In this document: in pieces, positions 1 to 8,564 of the stretch
Position numbering within the stretch: the first letter of the stretch is position 1
Layout of the letters: each line of letters begins with the position of its first letter
Source of the DNA: JAHEKO01 sp965212505
GTDB lineage: Bacteria; Acidobacteriota; Thermoanaerobaculia; Multivoradales; JAHEKO01
Assembly (NCBI GenBank): GCA_965212505.1
Contig: OZ243123.1
Coordinates: 2,046,001 to 2,110,000, forward strand
Length of the DNA stretch: 64,000 nt
Direction: 5' to 3'
The notes under the pieces: model-generated
The model's database searches: none
Seen by the model: the letters and a program-made list of their open reading frames with translations, nothing else
Told to the model about the DNA's origin: nothing
Program-made: the position numbers and the translations under genes

Positions 1-2340
1 GGAGGGGGCGCGGACGAGCAGCTGGAAGCGCCACCGCCCACGGAGCTTCTCGAATGGCGCCGGTGCGGGCCCAGCCACTCGCGTCTCTGCGGCGAGCGGG
101 TGCTCGGTGAGCCGACGGGCGAGGCGGCGAATCGTCTCCTCCGCCCTCTCGCGACGTCGGTCGCGGGCGAGGAGCTGCACCATGCGGGTGTACGGCGGGT
201 AGTGAAAGACCCGCCGGAAGTGCATCTCTTCCTGGGCGAAGGCCTCGTCCTCGTGCGCCAGCGCAGCGCGGATCGCGTAGTGGTCGGGGCGTAGGGTCTG
301 AATGACCATTCGCCCGGGCCGATCGCCGCGACCGGCGCGGCCGGCGAGCTGCGTCAGAAGGTTGTACGTCCGCTCGACGGCCCGGAAGTCGGGGAAGCCC
401 AGGTAGGTGTCGGCATGCAGTACACCGGTCAACCCGACGTTCGGGAAGTGGTGCCCCTTGGAGACCATCTGTGTGCCGATGAGGACGCGGGTCTCGCCCT
501 GGCCAAAGCGTTCCAGGACCGCCGCGGCGCTCCCGGGCCGACGAGCGGTGTCTCGGTCGAGGGTGTCGACCGACACGTCCGGAAAGAGGCGCTTGAACTC
601 CTCTTCAACTCGTTCGGTACCGGCGCCGACCGGTTCGAGAGATTCGCTCGAGCAGCTCGGACAGCGCGTTGGAGCGGCCCGGCGGGAGCCGCAGTAGTGG
701 CAGAGGAGCTGGCCGTCGCGCTTATGGTAAGTCCGCGACAGGCCACAGTCGTCGCAGCGCATGTCCTCACCGCAGGCGCGACAGAGTAGAACCGGAGAGT
801 AGCCTCTGCGGTTGCGCAAGAGAATGACCTGCTCTCCCCGCCCGAGCGTTCGACTCACCTCGTCAGCGAGTCGATCGGTGATCCGAATCTCACCTGGCCG
901 TAGGACCTTCCCTTCGTCTTTGAGGTCGACCAGGATGCCCTCGGGCAGGAGCCCCTGCCCCACCCGCTTGGTGAGTCGGAGCGGCGCGAGCTTCCCAGTT
1001 TCCAGGTTGCGTCTCGACTCGAGGCTCGGGGTCGCCGAGACGAGGACGACCGTCGCCTTCTCCTGGTTGCCCCGCAGGAGGGCGAGGTCGCGGCCGTTGT
1101 AGCGCGGTGTCGTCTCCTGCTTGTAGGCCGGGTCCTGCTCTTCGTCAACGACGATCAGGCCCAGGCGATGGACGGGAGCAAACACCGCCGAGCGGGGGCC
1201 GAGCACCACCCGCGCCTCGCCCTGGCGGACTCGTTCCCACTCCTGTTGGCGCTCGGAACCGGTGAGATTCGAGTGCAGGATCGCCAGCTGGCGGCCGTAG
1301 CGCTCGCGCAAGGTCCGCGCGAGGGCGGGAACCAGAGCAATCTCCGGCACGAGCAGAATGGCCGACCTACCCGCCGCCAACGCGGCACTCGCTCCCCGCA
1401 GGTAGACCTCGGTTTTGCCACTCCCGGTGACTCCTCCCAGCAAGAAGGCCGAGTAGTCGTGGCGCTCCACCGCGGCGACGATCTCGTCGGCCGCGATTCG
1501 CTGATCTGGGCGCAGGCGAATCGGCTCGGAGGTCGACGTCTGGAGTTCGTGTCGATCGAGCTCCAGACGTTCGATCTGACTGAAGCTGCGGACGACACCG
1601 AGCTTGCCGAGGCGTCGCACCACCGCAGCGGTACATCCGACCGTCTTGCAAACCTCCTCCACGGTCATCGGACGGCCGATCCCAGCGAGGAGCTCGATGA
1701 CCTCTCTCCCCTGCTTCGATCGGCCGGCCCGCTCTTTGTGTTCCTCGATCTCGCCGGAGGTCAGCTCGACCGCGGTTGCGTAGCGAGCGCCTCGGCGACG
1801 ATCTGTCGAGACGCGAAGTCGACCCTGGGCCGAGAGGCGGCCGACGATGCCTTCCAGGTCCTCGAGCCCGGTGGCGACCTGGAGCTCCGAAAGCGACGAC
1901 CTTCCAGACTCTCGGAGTGCGTCGACGAGTTGCGCCTCCTCCGGGCTATCTGGAAAGGCGAGGGCACCGGCGTCCGTCAGCCAGACCCGCCGGTCACCCC
2001 ATGGCGAGTCGTTCGGCGGACTGACAGCGCGCAGGACCTCACCAATGGGAGCGAGGTAGTAGTCGGAGACCCAGTTTGCGAGCTCGAGGAGCTCCGGGGT
2101 CAGGAGCGGCTCGCGATCGAGAACCGCGTCGATCGTTCGCACCTGAATCCCTTCGGGTGGACGGTCCGGCGTGCCGACGATGAAGCCGGTCAGGCGCCGC
2201 TTTCCCACTCTGACGCGCGCACGCCGACCGACCTCGGCCTGAGCGGCGAGGGCGGGGGGCACACCGTACGTGAGAGCGTTCGGTAGTGGGAGCGGAACGG
2301 CGACTTCGACGAAGCGCGGTGAGCCGGCGGGAGAAGTCAT
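1..2340 (-). CDS. priA: Primosomal protein N' (PriA), replication-restart helicase, 3' end cut off by the window edge
   Basis: PriA is a 3'-to-5' superfamily 2 helicase that reloads the replicative helicase at stalled forks. Translation runs from an ATG at 2340 in one open frame to base 1 (780 codons), so about the last 50 residues are missing. The N-terminus has the PriA DNA-binding fold (VAVPLPLPNALTYGVP; VGRRARVRVGKRRLTGFIVG). The Walker A motif GGVTGSGKTEVY lies near 1420. The Walker B box reads DEEQ near 1155, where E. coli has DEEH. Four zinc-binding CxxC pairs (CRAC, CDDC, CHYC, CPSC) lie between about 790 and 640, followed by the QLAGRAGRGDRPG helicase motif VI. The family is clear. 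The only oddity is the Gln in the DEEH box. Confidence 0.97.
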   Translation of the reverse strand, partial: MTSPAGSPRFVEVAVPLPLPNALTYGVPPALAAQAEVGRRARVRVGKRRLTGFIVGTPDRPPEGIQVRTIDAVLDREPLLTPELLELANWVSDYYLAPIGEVLRAVSPPNDSPWGDRRVWLTDAGALAFPDSPEEAQLVDALRESGRSSLSELQVATGLEDLEGIVGRLSAQGRLRVSTDRRRGARYATAVELTSGEIEEHKERAGRSKQGREVIELLAGIGRPMTVEEVCKTVGCTAAVVRRLGKLGVVRSFSQIERLELDRHELQTSTSEPIRLRPDQRIAADEIVAAVERHDYSAFLLGGVTGSGKTEVYLRGASAALAAGRSAILLVPEIALVPALARTLRERYGRQLAILHSNLTGSERQQEWERVRQGEARVVLGPRSAVFAPVHRLGLIVVDEEQDPAYKQETTPRYNGRDLALLRGNQEKATVVLVSATPSLESRRNLETGKLAPLRLTKRVGQGLLPEGILVDLKDEGKVLRPGEIRITDRLADEVSRTLGRGEQVILLRNRRGYSPVLLCRACGEDMRCDDCGLSRTYHKRDGQLLCHYCGSRRAAPTRCPSCSSESLEPVGAGTERVEEEFKRLFPDVSVDTLDRDTARRPGSAAAVLERFGQGETRVLIGTQMVSKGHHFPNVGLTGVLHADTYLGFPDFRAVERTYNLLTQLAGRAGRGDRPGRMVIQTLRPDHYAIRAALAHEDEAFAQEEMHFRRVFHYPPYTRMVQLLARDRRRERAEETIRRLARRLTEHPLAAETRVAGPAPAPFEKLRGRWRFQLLVRAPS

Positions 2341-2442
2341 CGAGGCGGTAGAAACAGGTTTGGCCGCCCCGAAACGAGGCGGCCAAACTCTACACGGACG
2401 CTTCTGGTTGGCAACCGCGGCAGCACCGCGGAATGAGCCGGG

Positions 2443-2970
2443 TCAGTTGATGACTTCGTCGCCGCTCACCTTCAAGCGGCTCTCGATGCCGTGGACCAGA
2501 GCCTTCTCGACCTGCTTGTCGGCCTGCTCCTCGCTCACGCCCTTGACGTGCGCGACCTCACTGACGATGAAGTACTTGGCTCGCTCGTACATCTTCTTCT
2601 CGCGGAAGGAGAGACTCTTCTTGCTGGAGACGAGACGCAGGTTCTTGAGCACCTTGGCGACCTCGTCGAGCATGCCCGTCTTCATCTTGTCCAGGTTCTG
2701 CTTGTACCGACCTTTCCAATCTTTGTACGTCTCGACCTCATCGTTCCGCAGGGTCGCGAACAGGGCGCGAATCTCCGAGCCGGCGCACAGTGGGCGTAGG
2801 CCGACTAGGTCGAGGTTTGCCTGCGGCACCATCACCTTCGAATCGTTCGAAAGGAGTCGCAGATGATAGAAGGTCTGTTCGTCCCCGCCTATGGCTGTCG
2901 GCTCGATCTTCTCGACGATGCTGACGCCATGATTTGGGTACACTACTTTCTGACCGACCTTGAATGACAA
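2443..2970 (-). CDS. carD: CarD/CdnL-family RNA polymerase-binding regulator
   Basis: This is a 175-residue CarD-type protein, a family that binds the RNA polymerase beta subunit and stabilises open complexes at rRNA and other promoters. The N-terminal RNAP-interaction domain begins FKVGQKVVYPNHGVSIVEKI. The C-terminal half is helical and charged, as in the DNA-binding domain (SLSFREKKMYERAKYFIVSE). The start is a TTG at 2970, preceded about 12 nt upstream by an AGGGGG Shine-Dalgarno-like run. An excellent sigma70-type promoter and a perfect inverted repeat lie just upstream (separate entries). The gene is likely monocistronic and faces away from tRNA-Leu. Confidence 0.95.
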   Translation of the reverse strand: MSFKVGQKVVYPNHGVSIVEKIEPTAIGGDEQTFYHLRLLSNDSKVMVPQANLDLVGLRPLCAGSEIRALFATLRNDEVETYKDWKGRYKQNLDKMKTGMLDEVAKVLKNLRLVSSKKSLSFREKKMYERAKYFIVSEVAHVKGVSEEQADKQVEKALVHGIESRLKVSGDEVIN

Positions 2971-2998
2971 CTCGTGCTACCCCCTTTTGAGTAAGATC

Positions 2999-3021
2999 GG
3001 TAAGTCGTTGATAGACTTACC
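2999..3021. repeat. Inverted repeat in the carD leader
   Basis: A perfect 8-bp inverted repeat, GGTAAGTC (2999-3006) and GACTTACC (3014-3021), is separated by a 7-nt loop GTTGATA. It lies about 6 to 29 nt downstream of the predicted carD transcription start, so it would form an mRNA hairpin or an operator overlapping early transcription. No T-tract follows it, so it is not a simple terminator. Confidence 0.6.
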
Positions 3022-3034
3022 TTTAGAGCCATGA

Positions 3035-3063
3035 AGTATAGGGTAAAACGGGTTGAAAGTCAA
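3035..3063 (-). promoter_or_regulatory. carD promoter (sigma70-type)
   Basis: On the minus strand the -35 TTGACT (3063-3058) and the -10 TATACT (3040-3035) are separated by exactly 17 bp. The predicted start is near 3028, giving a leader of about 57 nt before the TTG start at 2970. This is one of the best promoter matches in the window. Confidence 0.75.
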
Positions 3064-3243
3064 CCCTAAAATGCCGTATTGACATGTTTAGTTCGAACTG
3101 CGGCAATATGCCGCGAATCAACGGAAAACCGCCCAAATTTCGGTGCCTTTTCGACGCGCTTCGCGCTCCTGTGGGCGGTGCATGCAGAAGAGCGGCTGGG
3201 CACATCCGTAACAACAATCGCAGGTCGAGATTTGTTCCCGCGG

Positions 3244-3273
3244 TTGACTCGGCTTGGAGCCGACCCCTAGGAT
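3244..3273 (+). promoter_or_regulatory. tRNA-Leu promoter
   Basis: The -35 TTGACT (3244-3249) and the -10 TAGGAT (3268-3273) are separated by 18 bp. The predicted start near 3280 is about 8 nt upstream of the mature tRNA 5' end. Confidence 0.6.
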
Positions 3274-3287
3274 CACATTCTTCGGCA

Positions 3288-3374
3288 GCCGGAGTGGCGG
3301 AACGGTAGACGCGACGGACTCAAAATCCGTTATCCGTTAAGGGTGTGGGGGTTCGAATCCCCCCTCCGGCACCA
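3288..3374 (+). tRNA. tRNA-Leu (anticodon CAA)
   Basis: This is an 87-nt class II tRNA with the CCA end encoded. The acceptor stem GCCGGAG pairs with CTCCGGC, followed by discriminator A and CCA. The anticodon stem CGGA/TCCG encloses the loop CTCAAAA, giving anticodon CAA, which reads UUG. A long variable arm precedes the T arm, which contains GTTCGAATC. Confidence 0.96.
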
Positions 3375-3496
3375 AGAGGTCTCCGACGGTGTTGCCCGCC
3401 CGTTCGGCGCACTCTTGGCGCACCTCGAGCTGTCGCCCCGACCGAGAGCGTCCGGTCGGCTCGGACGATTGGTAGGTACTTGCTAGAGTCCGTGCC

Positions 3497-4957
3497 ATGA
3501 GTTTCGACGCAAGGCTGTCAACCCCCGTCGTCTGTCTCGTCGCCCTTTCGCTCCCCGTCGCGGAAGCCGCTGCCCCGCCCAGCCGCATCGAGCTGGCTGC
3601 TATCGCCGCCGTCGAGTCGCGGTCGGCCGACCTCATCGAGCTCAGCGACACCATATGGGGCTTCGAAGAAGAAGCCTTCCAGGAGACACAGTCGGCCGCG
3701 TCGCTGGCCGGCTACGCCGAGGCCAACGGTTTTCGGGTGTCTCGCAATCTGGCTGGGATGCCGACCGCGTTTACGGCTGAGTACGGCTCTGGCATGCCTA
3801 TCGTGGGCATCCTGGGCGAGTTCGATGCGCTGCCTGGTCTGTCGCAGAACCCGGTGCCGCACAAGGAGCCCCGAAACACCGAAGGTGCAGGGCACGGCTG
3901 TGGGCACAACGTCTTCGGCGCCGCCTCGATAGGCGCTGCAGTCGCGATCAAGGATTTGATCGAAGCCGGCGAACTATCGGGTACGGTGCGTTTCTACGGA
4001 ACTCCGGCCGAGGAGAAGTTCTTCGGCAAGCTCTGGATGCTGCGCGAGGGCCTCTTCGACGACCTGGACGTGATCGTCGACTGGCACCCGGGAGACGAGA
4101 CCGTGGCCGCCGTCCAGAGCAGCCTGGCGTTGGTCGACTTCATGGTCGAGTTCGAGGGGCAGGCGGCTCACGCGGCGGGCGATCCGTGGAACGGCCGCAG
4201 CGCCTCCGACGCGCTCGAGCTCTACACCACCGGCATCAACTACTACCGCGAGCACGTCCAGCCGACGGTGCGGATTCACTACCACATCCAGGATGCCGGC
4301 AAGGTGGTCAACGTGGTGCCAGACTACTCGCGGATCTGGGTGCGTGTGCGCGACACCGGGCGTGAGGGAATGCAGGCTGTGTGGCAGCAGGTGGAGCGGA
4401 TGGCGGAGGGTGCGGCGATCATGGCGGATGTGTCGCACGAGACCAGGCTGATCTCAGGAGTGCACGAGCTCCTCCCCAACCGAGCTGCCGGCGCGAGAAT
4501 TCAGGAGAATCTCGAGCACCTCGGAGCCATCGAGTACACCGAAGAGGAGCAGGCCTTCGCCCGCAAGATCCAGGAGGTGACGGGCAAGGAGCAGACCGGC
4601 ATGGTGTGGGAGATCGAGCCCCTGGAGGAGACGAAGGAGCATCCAGGAGGCGGATCGACCGACGCCGGTGACGTTAGCTTCGTCGTGCCGATGGCGCGTC
4701 TGAGGGTCGCGATCGCTCCTGAGGACACACCCTGGCACTCGTGGGCCGTGGTGGCCTACGGAGGCATGTCGATCGGTCACAAGGGGCTTATCTACGCCGC
4801 CAAGGCGCTTTCGATGACCCTGGTCGACCTGTTCGAGGACGCCGAGCTACGGGACGCGATGAAGGCCGAGCACGCCGAGCGCCTGGGCGACTACGAGTAC
4901 AAGCCGATGGTCCCGCCAGGGCCGCCGCCGATCGACTGGTGGAAGACGGCCGACTAG
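3497..4957 (+). CDS. Secreted M20-family amidohydrolase, AbgB-like
   Basis: This 486-residue metallopeptidase-fold amidohydrolase would cleave an amide bond in an N-acyl amino acid or similar compound. The N-terminus is a signal peptide (hydrophobic core PVVCLVALSLPVAEAAA). Metal-binding and catalytic motifs of the M20 family are visible: the GEFDALPG segment, AGHGCGHN near residue 135, PAEEKFFGK near 173, and DWHPGD near 198. The segment GGSTDAGDVSFVVP near residue 385 is a hallmark of the p-aminobenzoyl-glutamate hydrolase subunit B branch. The signal peptide is unusual, because AbgB itself is cytoplasmic. The gene stands alone between tRNA-Leu and a region of gene remnants, so the substrate is unknown. 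Confidence 0.88.
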   Translation: MSFDARLSTPVVCLVALSLPVAEAAAPPSRIELAAIAAVESRSADLIELSDTIWGFEEEAFQETQSAASLAGYAEANGFRVSRNLAGMPTAFTAEYGSGMPIVGILGEFDALPGLSQNPVPHKEPRNTEGAGHGCGHNVFGAASIGAAVAIKDLIEAGELSGTVRFYGTPAEEKFFGKLWMLREGLFDDLDVIVDWHPGDETVAAVQSSLALVDFMVEFEGQAAHAAGDPWNGRSASDALELYTTGINYYREHVQPTVRIHYHIQDAGKVVNVVPDYSRIWVRVRDTGREGMQAVWQQVERMAEGAAIMADVSHETRLISGVHELLPNRAAGARIQENLEHLGAIEYTEEEQAFARKIQEVTGKEQTGMVWEIEPLEETKEHPGGGSTDAGDVSFVVPMARLRVAIAPEDTPWHSWAVVAYGGMSIGHKGLIYAAKALSMTLVDLFEDAELRDAMKAEHAERLGDYEYKPMVPPGPPPIDWWKTAD

Positions 4958-5590
4958 GGCCGGAGAGAGCCTCCTCGCGTCCGCGCGTGTCGCCGCGGTT
5001 TAGGTACTCCAGCGTATCGTCGGGCATGCGTGCTCCCATGCGGATGGCGAGGGACTAGCCGTCAACCAGGAAACTGGTTGAGGTCACCGCGATGATCGCC
5101 CAGCTGCTTTCCTTTGCCTTGGAGGCGCAGCTTCGAGCCCGGGTTCAAACCGCCGGGGATTTGAACCCGTAGACGCTCCCCCGTCGGCGTCTCGACCTCA
5201 ACTCGACAAGCTCGGGTCGTGGCGATTTCACAGCTGGAGCGGGCGTGGGACTGTGAGGTTGCGGGTCTGGCGATCAACCCCGGGGATCGGAGTCGGCAAA
5301 ACATCGAGGGGCGAGCACTGGGAGAGGACGTCGGCGCGACCGGGATCGGCGTCGGTCGCCTTCGAACGATCTGCTCGAATCAGACGACCGGCCAGGACAT
5401 TCGCTTCAAGCCGTTCGGTACGAGCAGCTGGAGCTGCACCGATGAGGGACTAGATGTCGAGCGGGAGACAGGATCCTCCAGACCCTGGACGGTCTGGCCG
5501 ACTGAAACCGAGCGGGCTCTCAGCCGTCTCCCGCCGGTGATTCGGGCCTCCCGCCTCTCGATCGGGCGAGGCCAGAGGAGAGGAACTCGC
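4958..5590. other. Non-coding region with a duplicated gene tail
   Basis: This 633-bp gap contains the duplicated 3' end of the downstream TIR gene (5055-5199, separate entry). The rest (5200-5590) has no frame I recognise. Short open frames occur on both strands without Shine-Dalgarno sites or family motifs, so it is probably decayed sequence. Confidence 0.45.
5055..5199 (-). pseudogene. Duplicated 3' tail of the TIR-chaperone fusion gene
   Basis: These 145 bp match 7295-7440, the end of the TIR fusion gene, with only a handful of substitutions and a 2-nt gap. Both begin with the same stop codon context (ctagccgtcaaccagg). The encoded peptide VEVETPTGERLRVQIPGG plus the following GSKLRLQGKGKQ is the Hsp40 C-terminal-domain segment of the full gene. 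The 2-nt deletion shifts the last residues out of frame. Upstream of 5199 the similarity ends abruptly, so no start or TIR part remains. The two copies bracket the S74 gene as direct repeats. Confidence 0.8.
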
Positions 5591-7054
5591 CTAGAGGCCG
5601 TCGGACGTCAGGCGGCGTTCTAGCGCGGACAGCCGACCCTGCAGCGAAGCCAGCTCCCGGCTCTCTCGTCGGAGTTCGTCGATCTCACGGTGCTGCTTCT
5701 GGAGTTCGTTCAGGAGCATCGACGCCAGCAGGTGGTAGTGCACCGTCTCGGGCTCGCCACGGTCGTTGAAGGCGACCAGCTCGGGAAGGACCCCGGCGAC
5801 CTCTTCCGCCACCAGCCCAAACTGAGGGGTCCTCCTGTCATCAACTGCCCCCTCCGCCCGCTTGTAGAGAAACGTCACTGGACGAAGCTCGAGTAGCCGC
5901 TCGCTCATCTCGCCCATGTTCCGGATCTCCTCCTTGTATCGGCGGGAGGAGCTGATCATTCCGAGGCGGCCGGCGGCGTCGACGTGGACGGGGTGGACGC
6001 TCGTTACGGCCTGGTTCAGGATTCCCTGGACATAGGTGCTCGTCTGGACTCCGACGTTGCCGATGCGGATGGTGTTGGATTCGTTGGCCGCCGTCGTGCG
6101 GGTGCCGATGAAGACGTTGTTCGAACCGGTCTCGAGTAGCGCGCCGGCTCGTTCACCGATCGCAGTGTTGTTGCTGCCCGAGCTGAGCGCCTCGAGCGCC
6201 CGATAACCCAGAGCCGAGTTGTACAGGCCCGTGCTGTAGCGCAGAGCGTTCTTGCCGATCGCTGTGTTCCAGGTACCGGAGATGTTGTACCGCAGCGCTG
6301 CCAGTCCCACCGCGGTGTTGGAGTGGCCTGTGGTCTGAGAGTTCATGGCAAAGACTCCTGCAGCCACGTTGTCGTAGCCCGTGGTGCTTCTCAGCATCGC
6401 CCCTCCACCGACCGCAGTATTGAAGAAACCGGTGGTGTGCTTCCACATCGCAAAGTTGCCCAGCGCGGTGTTGCCGACGCCTGAGGTATTGTTGAAGAGC
6501 GCGTTGGAGCCGACCGCCGTGTTCTCGGCGCCGTTCGAGTTGGCCAACGCGTAGGCACCCACGGCGGTGCTGTTCTCTTCGTCTACGTTGCCTACCAGGG
6601 CTGCCGCTCCGACCGCGGTGTTCGAGAAGCCGATCGAGTTGAAGTAGAGCGCAGCCACTCCGACGGCTGTGTTGCCGTCTCCTTCGGTGTTCCAGGTCAA
6701 TGCCTGGCGCCCGATCGCGCTGTTGTTGATGCCCTCGGTGTTCTGCTTCAGAGCTGATCTTCCGATTCCGGTGTTCGAGGCGTCGTCCCAGAGGAAGAGT
6801 TCTCCGTCCTTGAAGAGATTGCTGGTCGCGGCCAGGCTGATGGCGTCGTCGACCGAAAGGGACGGATCGGTGAGCACCGGAGGAGCTGCGTAGGGGCGCG
6901 CCGGGCCGAGTGCCAGAAGGTCGCGGCGATCTCGCTCCGCCGCCTCGGTCGGCACGGTCGAGCGCCTGGAGGCTGCTGGAGTCGAGTCCTCCGCAAGTCC
7001 AGTCGAATGGGTCGCCAAAGCAACAGCGAAGAGCAGCGTCAACAAGCGCTTCAT
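5591..7054 (-). CDS. Secreted YadA-head-repeat protein with C-terminal S74 (tail-fibre) chaperone domain
   Basis: This 487-residue surface or fibre protein starts with a signal peptide (MKRLLTLLFAVALATHSTGLA). From about residue 75 to 340 it carries some 14 head repeats with the core N(T/S)A(V/I)G..AL, as in trimeric autotransporter adhesins. The C-terminal part has the SSSRRYKEEI motif near residue 375 that carries the Ser-Lys catalytic dyad of peptidase S74 intramolecular chaperone domains. The segments FGLVAEEVAGVLPELV and HYHLLASMLLNELQ and a final coiled coil complete the domain. Such domains trimerise a fibre and then cut themselves off. AGGAGG sits 5 nt before the ATG. Direct repeats flank the gene, which suggests recent rearrangement. 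Confidence 0.88.
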   Translation of the reverse strand: MKRLLTLLFAVALATHSTGLAEDSTPAASRRSTVPTEAAERDRRDLLALGPARPYAAPPVLTDPSLSVDDAISLAATSNLFKDGELFLWDDASNTGIGRSALKQNTEGINNSAIGRQALTWNTEGDGNTAVGVAALYFNSIGFSNTAVGAAALVGNVDEENSTAVGAYALANSNGAENTAVGSNALFNNTSGVGNTALGNFAMWKHTTGFFNTAVGGGAMLRSTTGYDNVAAGVFAMNSQTTGHSNTAVGLAALRYNISGTWNTAIGKNALRYSTGLYNSALGYRALEALSSGSNNTAIGERAGALLETGSNNVFIGTRTTAANESNTIRIGNVGVQTSTYVQGILNQAVTSVHPVHVDAAGRLGMISSSRRYKEEIRNMGEMSERLLELRPVTFLYKRAEGAVDDRRTPQFGLVAEEVAGVLPELVAFNDRGEPETVHYHLLASMLLNELQKQHREIDELRRESRELASLQGRLSALERRLTSDGL

Positions 7055-7294
7055 CTCAACCTCCTGACGGATCGGGTGTTCGCGGGACGACGGCCATTCT
7101 ATCGACGGCGTTTGCAGGTACCTGGATGTGACGACGGAAGGCGATGCGCAACCGGAACCGAGTTGCTCTTGGGACGAGAGCAGACTCCGGTATCGATCGG
7201 GAGGCAGGGGGCCTCCTCCCCCGTCGTCTTACCGACAGGGTGCCGGGTTGTCAGGCGGCCCCCGAGAGCCTGTGCCCGCCCCTCGGGCGAGAGG

Positions 7295-8521
7295 CTAGCC
7301 GTCAACCAGGAAACTGAGGTAGAGGTCGCCGCGATGATCGCCCTGCTGCTTTCCTTTGCCTTGGAGGCGCAGCTTCGAGCCCGGCTTCAAACCGCCGGGG
7401 ACTTGAACCCGTAGACGCTCCCCCGTCGGCGTCTCGACCTCCACCTGATCGCCGTCCGCCGCCGCCTGTCGGGTCAGCTGCACGATCAGATGGTGATCGA
7501 GATTCTCCGGTGGTTTCCCATCAAAGAGGCCACCGAAGTTCTTACCGAAGTCTTTGAAGACGTCGCTGAAGCCCTCGGTTCCGAAGCCTTGGCTGTCGCG
7601 AGGAGACGCCGCGGGCTGTGGAATCTCCTCGTTGCGAATCTCGTCGGGGATGTCGAGCGTTGTCAGGTCGACGGCGTCGAGTACCTCTTTGCGACCGGTC
7701 TCCAGGTCTTCGGCGGTCACGGTGAGGACGAGCGAGGAGTCGACGGTGGTCACCACCTCGATCTGAGGCTCGCCCTTCGGAGCGGGCGGAATGCTGCCCA
7801 GCTGGAACTTGCCGATCGCGACGTTCTCGCTGCTGACCGAGCGCTGGCCGACGAAGAGTTGAATCTCGACCTGTGTCTGGTTGTCGTCTGCGGTGCTGAA
7901 GGTCTGGCGGGCCTCAGCGGGCAGGTCGACCCCTTTGAAGATCAGCGGCGTCGCCTCGCCGCCGAGGGTCTCGATCGAGATCGTGAACGGAAGCTGGCCC
8001 ACCTGCTCGGCCTGATGGGCTCGCCTTTCGGAGTTGGCCACCTCCTCCGGACGGAGGTCGGGACCGCCGAGAACCCTCCGGAGAACTTTGAGAACGCTGT
8101 CGATATCGGCGTGGAATCGCTTGTAGCTGACGTCCCGTGCCAGGATCCGAGCGAGCGGTTTGAGCTCTCCTGGTAGCTCCGACTCGAGCGGCATCGGCGC
8201 GTCGTCGATCAAGATGGGCAGCACGCGAATCTTGCGACGCAACGCCGTGCCGATCTCGACCCGGACGAGGTCGTTGGTGTTGTCCAAGCGGCGGCGACCG
8301 GCCTGATCGTCGATCGAGATCCAGCGTGGACCGATCAGCGCGATCAGCGCGTCGCAGACACCGACCGCGCGCTGGATCGCCACGACGAAGTCGTCCCCGG
8401 TCTGGAGATCCGTGACGTCGAGGAAGACGTCATCGCCCAGAACCTCCTTGAGGCGATCGTAGAGGCGGCCCGCCGCCCATCTCGTATCGTCTCGCCGGTA
8501 GCTGATGAAGACTCGGGACAT
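7295..8521 (-). CDS. TIR domain fused to an Hsp70 substrate-binding domain and an Hsp40 C-terminal domain
   Basis: The protein has 408 residues from the ATG at 8521; an in-frame TTG at 8542 is possible. Residues about 3-150 form a TIR domain (SRVFISYRRDD; DALIALIGPRW). The Glu in DLVRVEIGTAL aligns with the catalytic Glu of NAD-cleaving TIRs such as SARM1. Residues about 177-275 match the DnaK beta-sandwich substrate-binding domain (ISIETLGGEATPLI, FSTADDNQTQVEI, IGKFQLGSIPPAPKG, PQIEV). Residues about 305-408 resemble a J-protein Gly/Phe linker (GFGTEGFSDVFKDFG) and CTD (VQVPGGLKPGSKLRLQGKG, GDLYLSFLV). There is no Hsp70 ATPase domain and no J domain. The parts are clear; the combined function is inference, perhaps a TIR effector that senses unfolded or phage protein. 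Confidence 0.9.
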   Translation of the reverse strand: MSRVFISYRRDDTRWAAGRLYDRLKEVLGDDVFLDVTDLQTGDDFVVAIQRAVGVCDALIALIGPRWISIDDQAGRRRLDNTNDLVRVEIGTALRRKIRVLPILIDDAPMPLESELPGELKPLARILARDVSYKRFHADIDSVLKVLRRVLGGPDLRPEEVANSERRAHQAEQVGQLPFTISIETLGGEATPLIFKGVDLPAEARQTFSTADDNQTQVEIQLFVGQRSVSSENVAIGKFQLGSIPPAPKGEPQIEVVTTVDSSLVLTVTAEDLETGRKEVLDAVDLTTLDIPDEIRNEEIPQPAASPRDSQGFGTEGFSDVFKDFGKNFGGLFDGKPPENLDHHLIVQLTRQAAADGDQVEVETPTGERLRVQVPGGLKPGSKLRLQGKGKQQGDHRGDLYLSFLVDG

Positions 8522-8564
8522 GCTCGTCCGAGTGTAGGACAAGTCTTGTGGGGAGTGGATCGAA

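Larger units (their letters stand above)
2971..3287. other. Intergenic region between carD and tRNA-Leu
   Basis: This 317-bp stretch holds the carD promoter and leader repeat, the tRNA-Leu promoter, a small perfect hairpin GCGGCA-ATA-TGCCGC at 3100-3114, and an isolated plus-strand TTGACA at 3079-3084 with only a weak -10 (CAATAT, 19-bp spacer). I see no convincing coding sequence in it. Confidence 0.5.

Noticed and set aside
1168..2286. 372-codon plus-strand frame opposite priA
   Set aside because: The minus strand carries the complete PriA N-terminal half with its motifs; the plus frame has no recognisable domain.
3079..3109. Plus-strand promoter TTGACA at 3079
   Set aside because: The only -10-like hexamer is at a 19-bp spacing, and a much better tRNA-Leu promoter lies at 3244.
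5219..5623. 134-codon plus-strand frame in the decayed region
   Set aside because: No ribosome site, no family features, and it runs into the antisense of the S74 gene.
6153..6760. Apparent DNA repeats in the S74 gene
   Set aside because: They reflect the repeated N-T-A-V-G head motif of the encoded protein and not a CRISPR array or satellite; repeat and spacer lengths are irregular.
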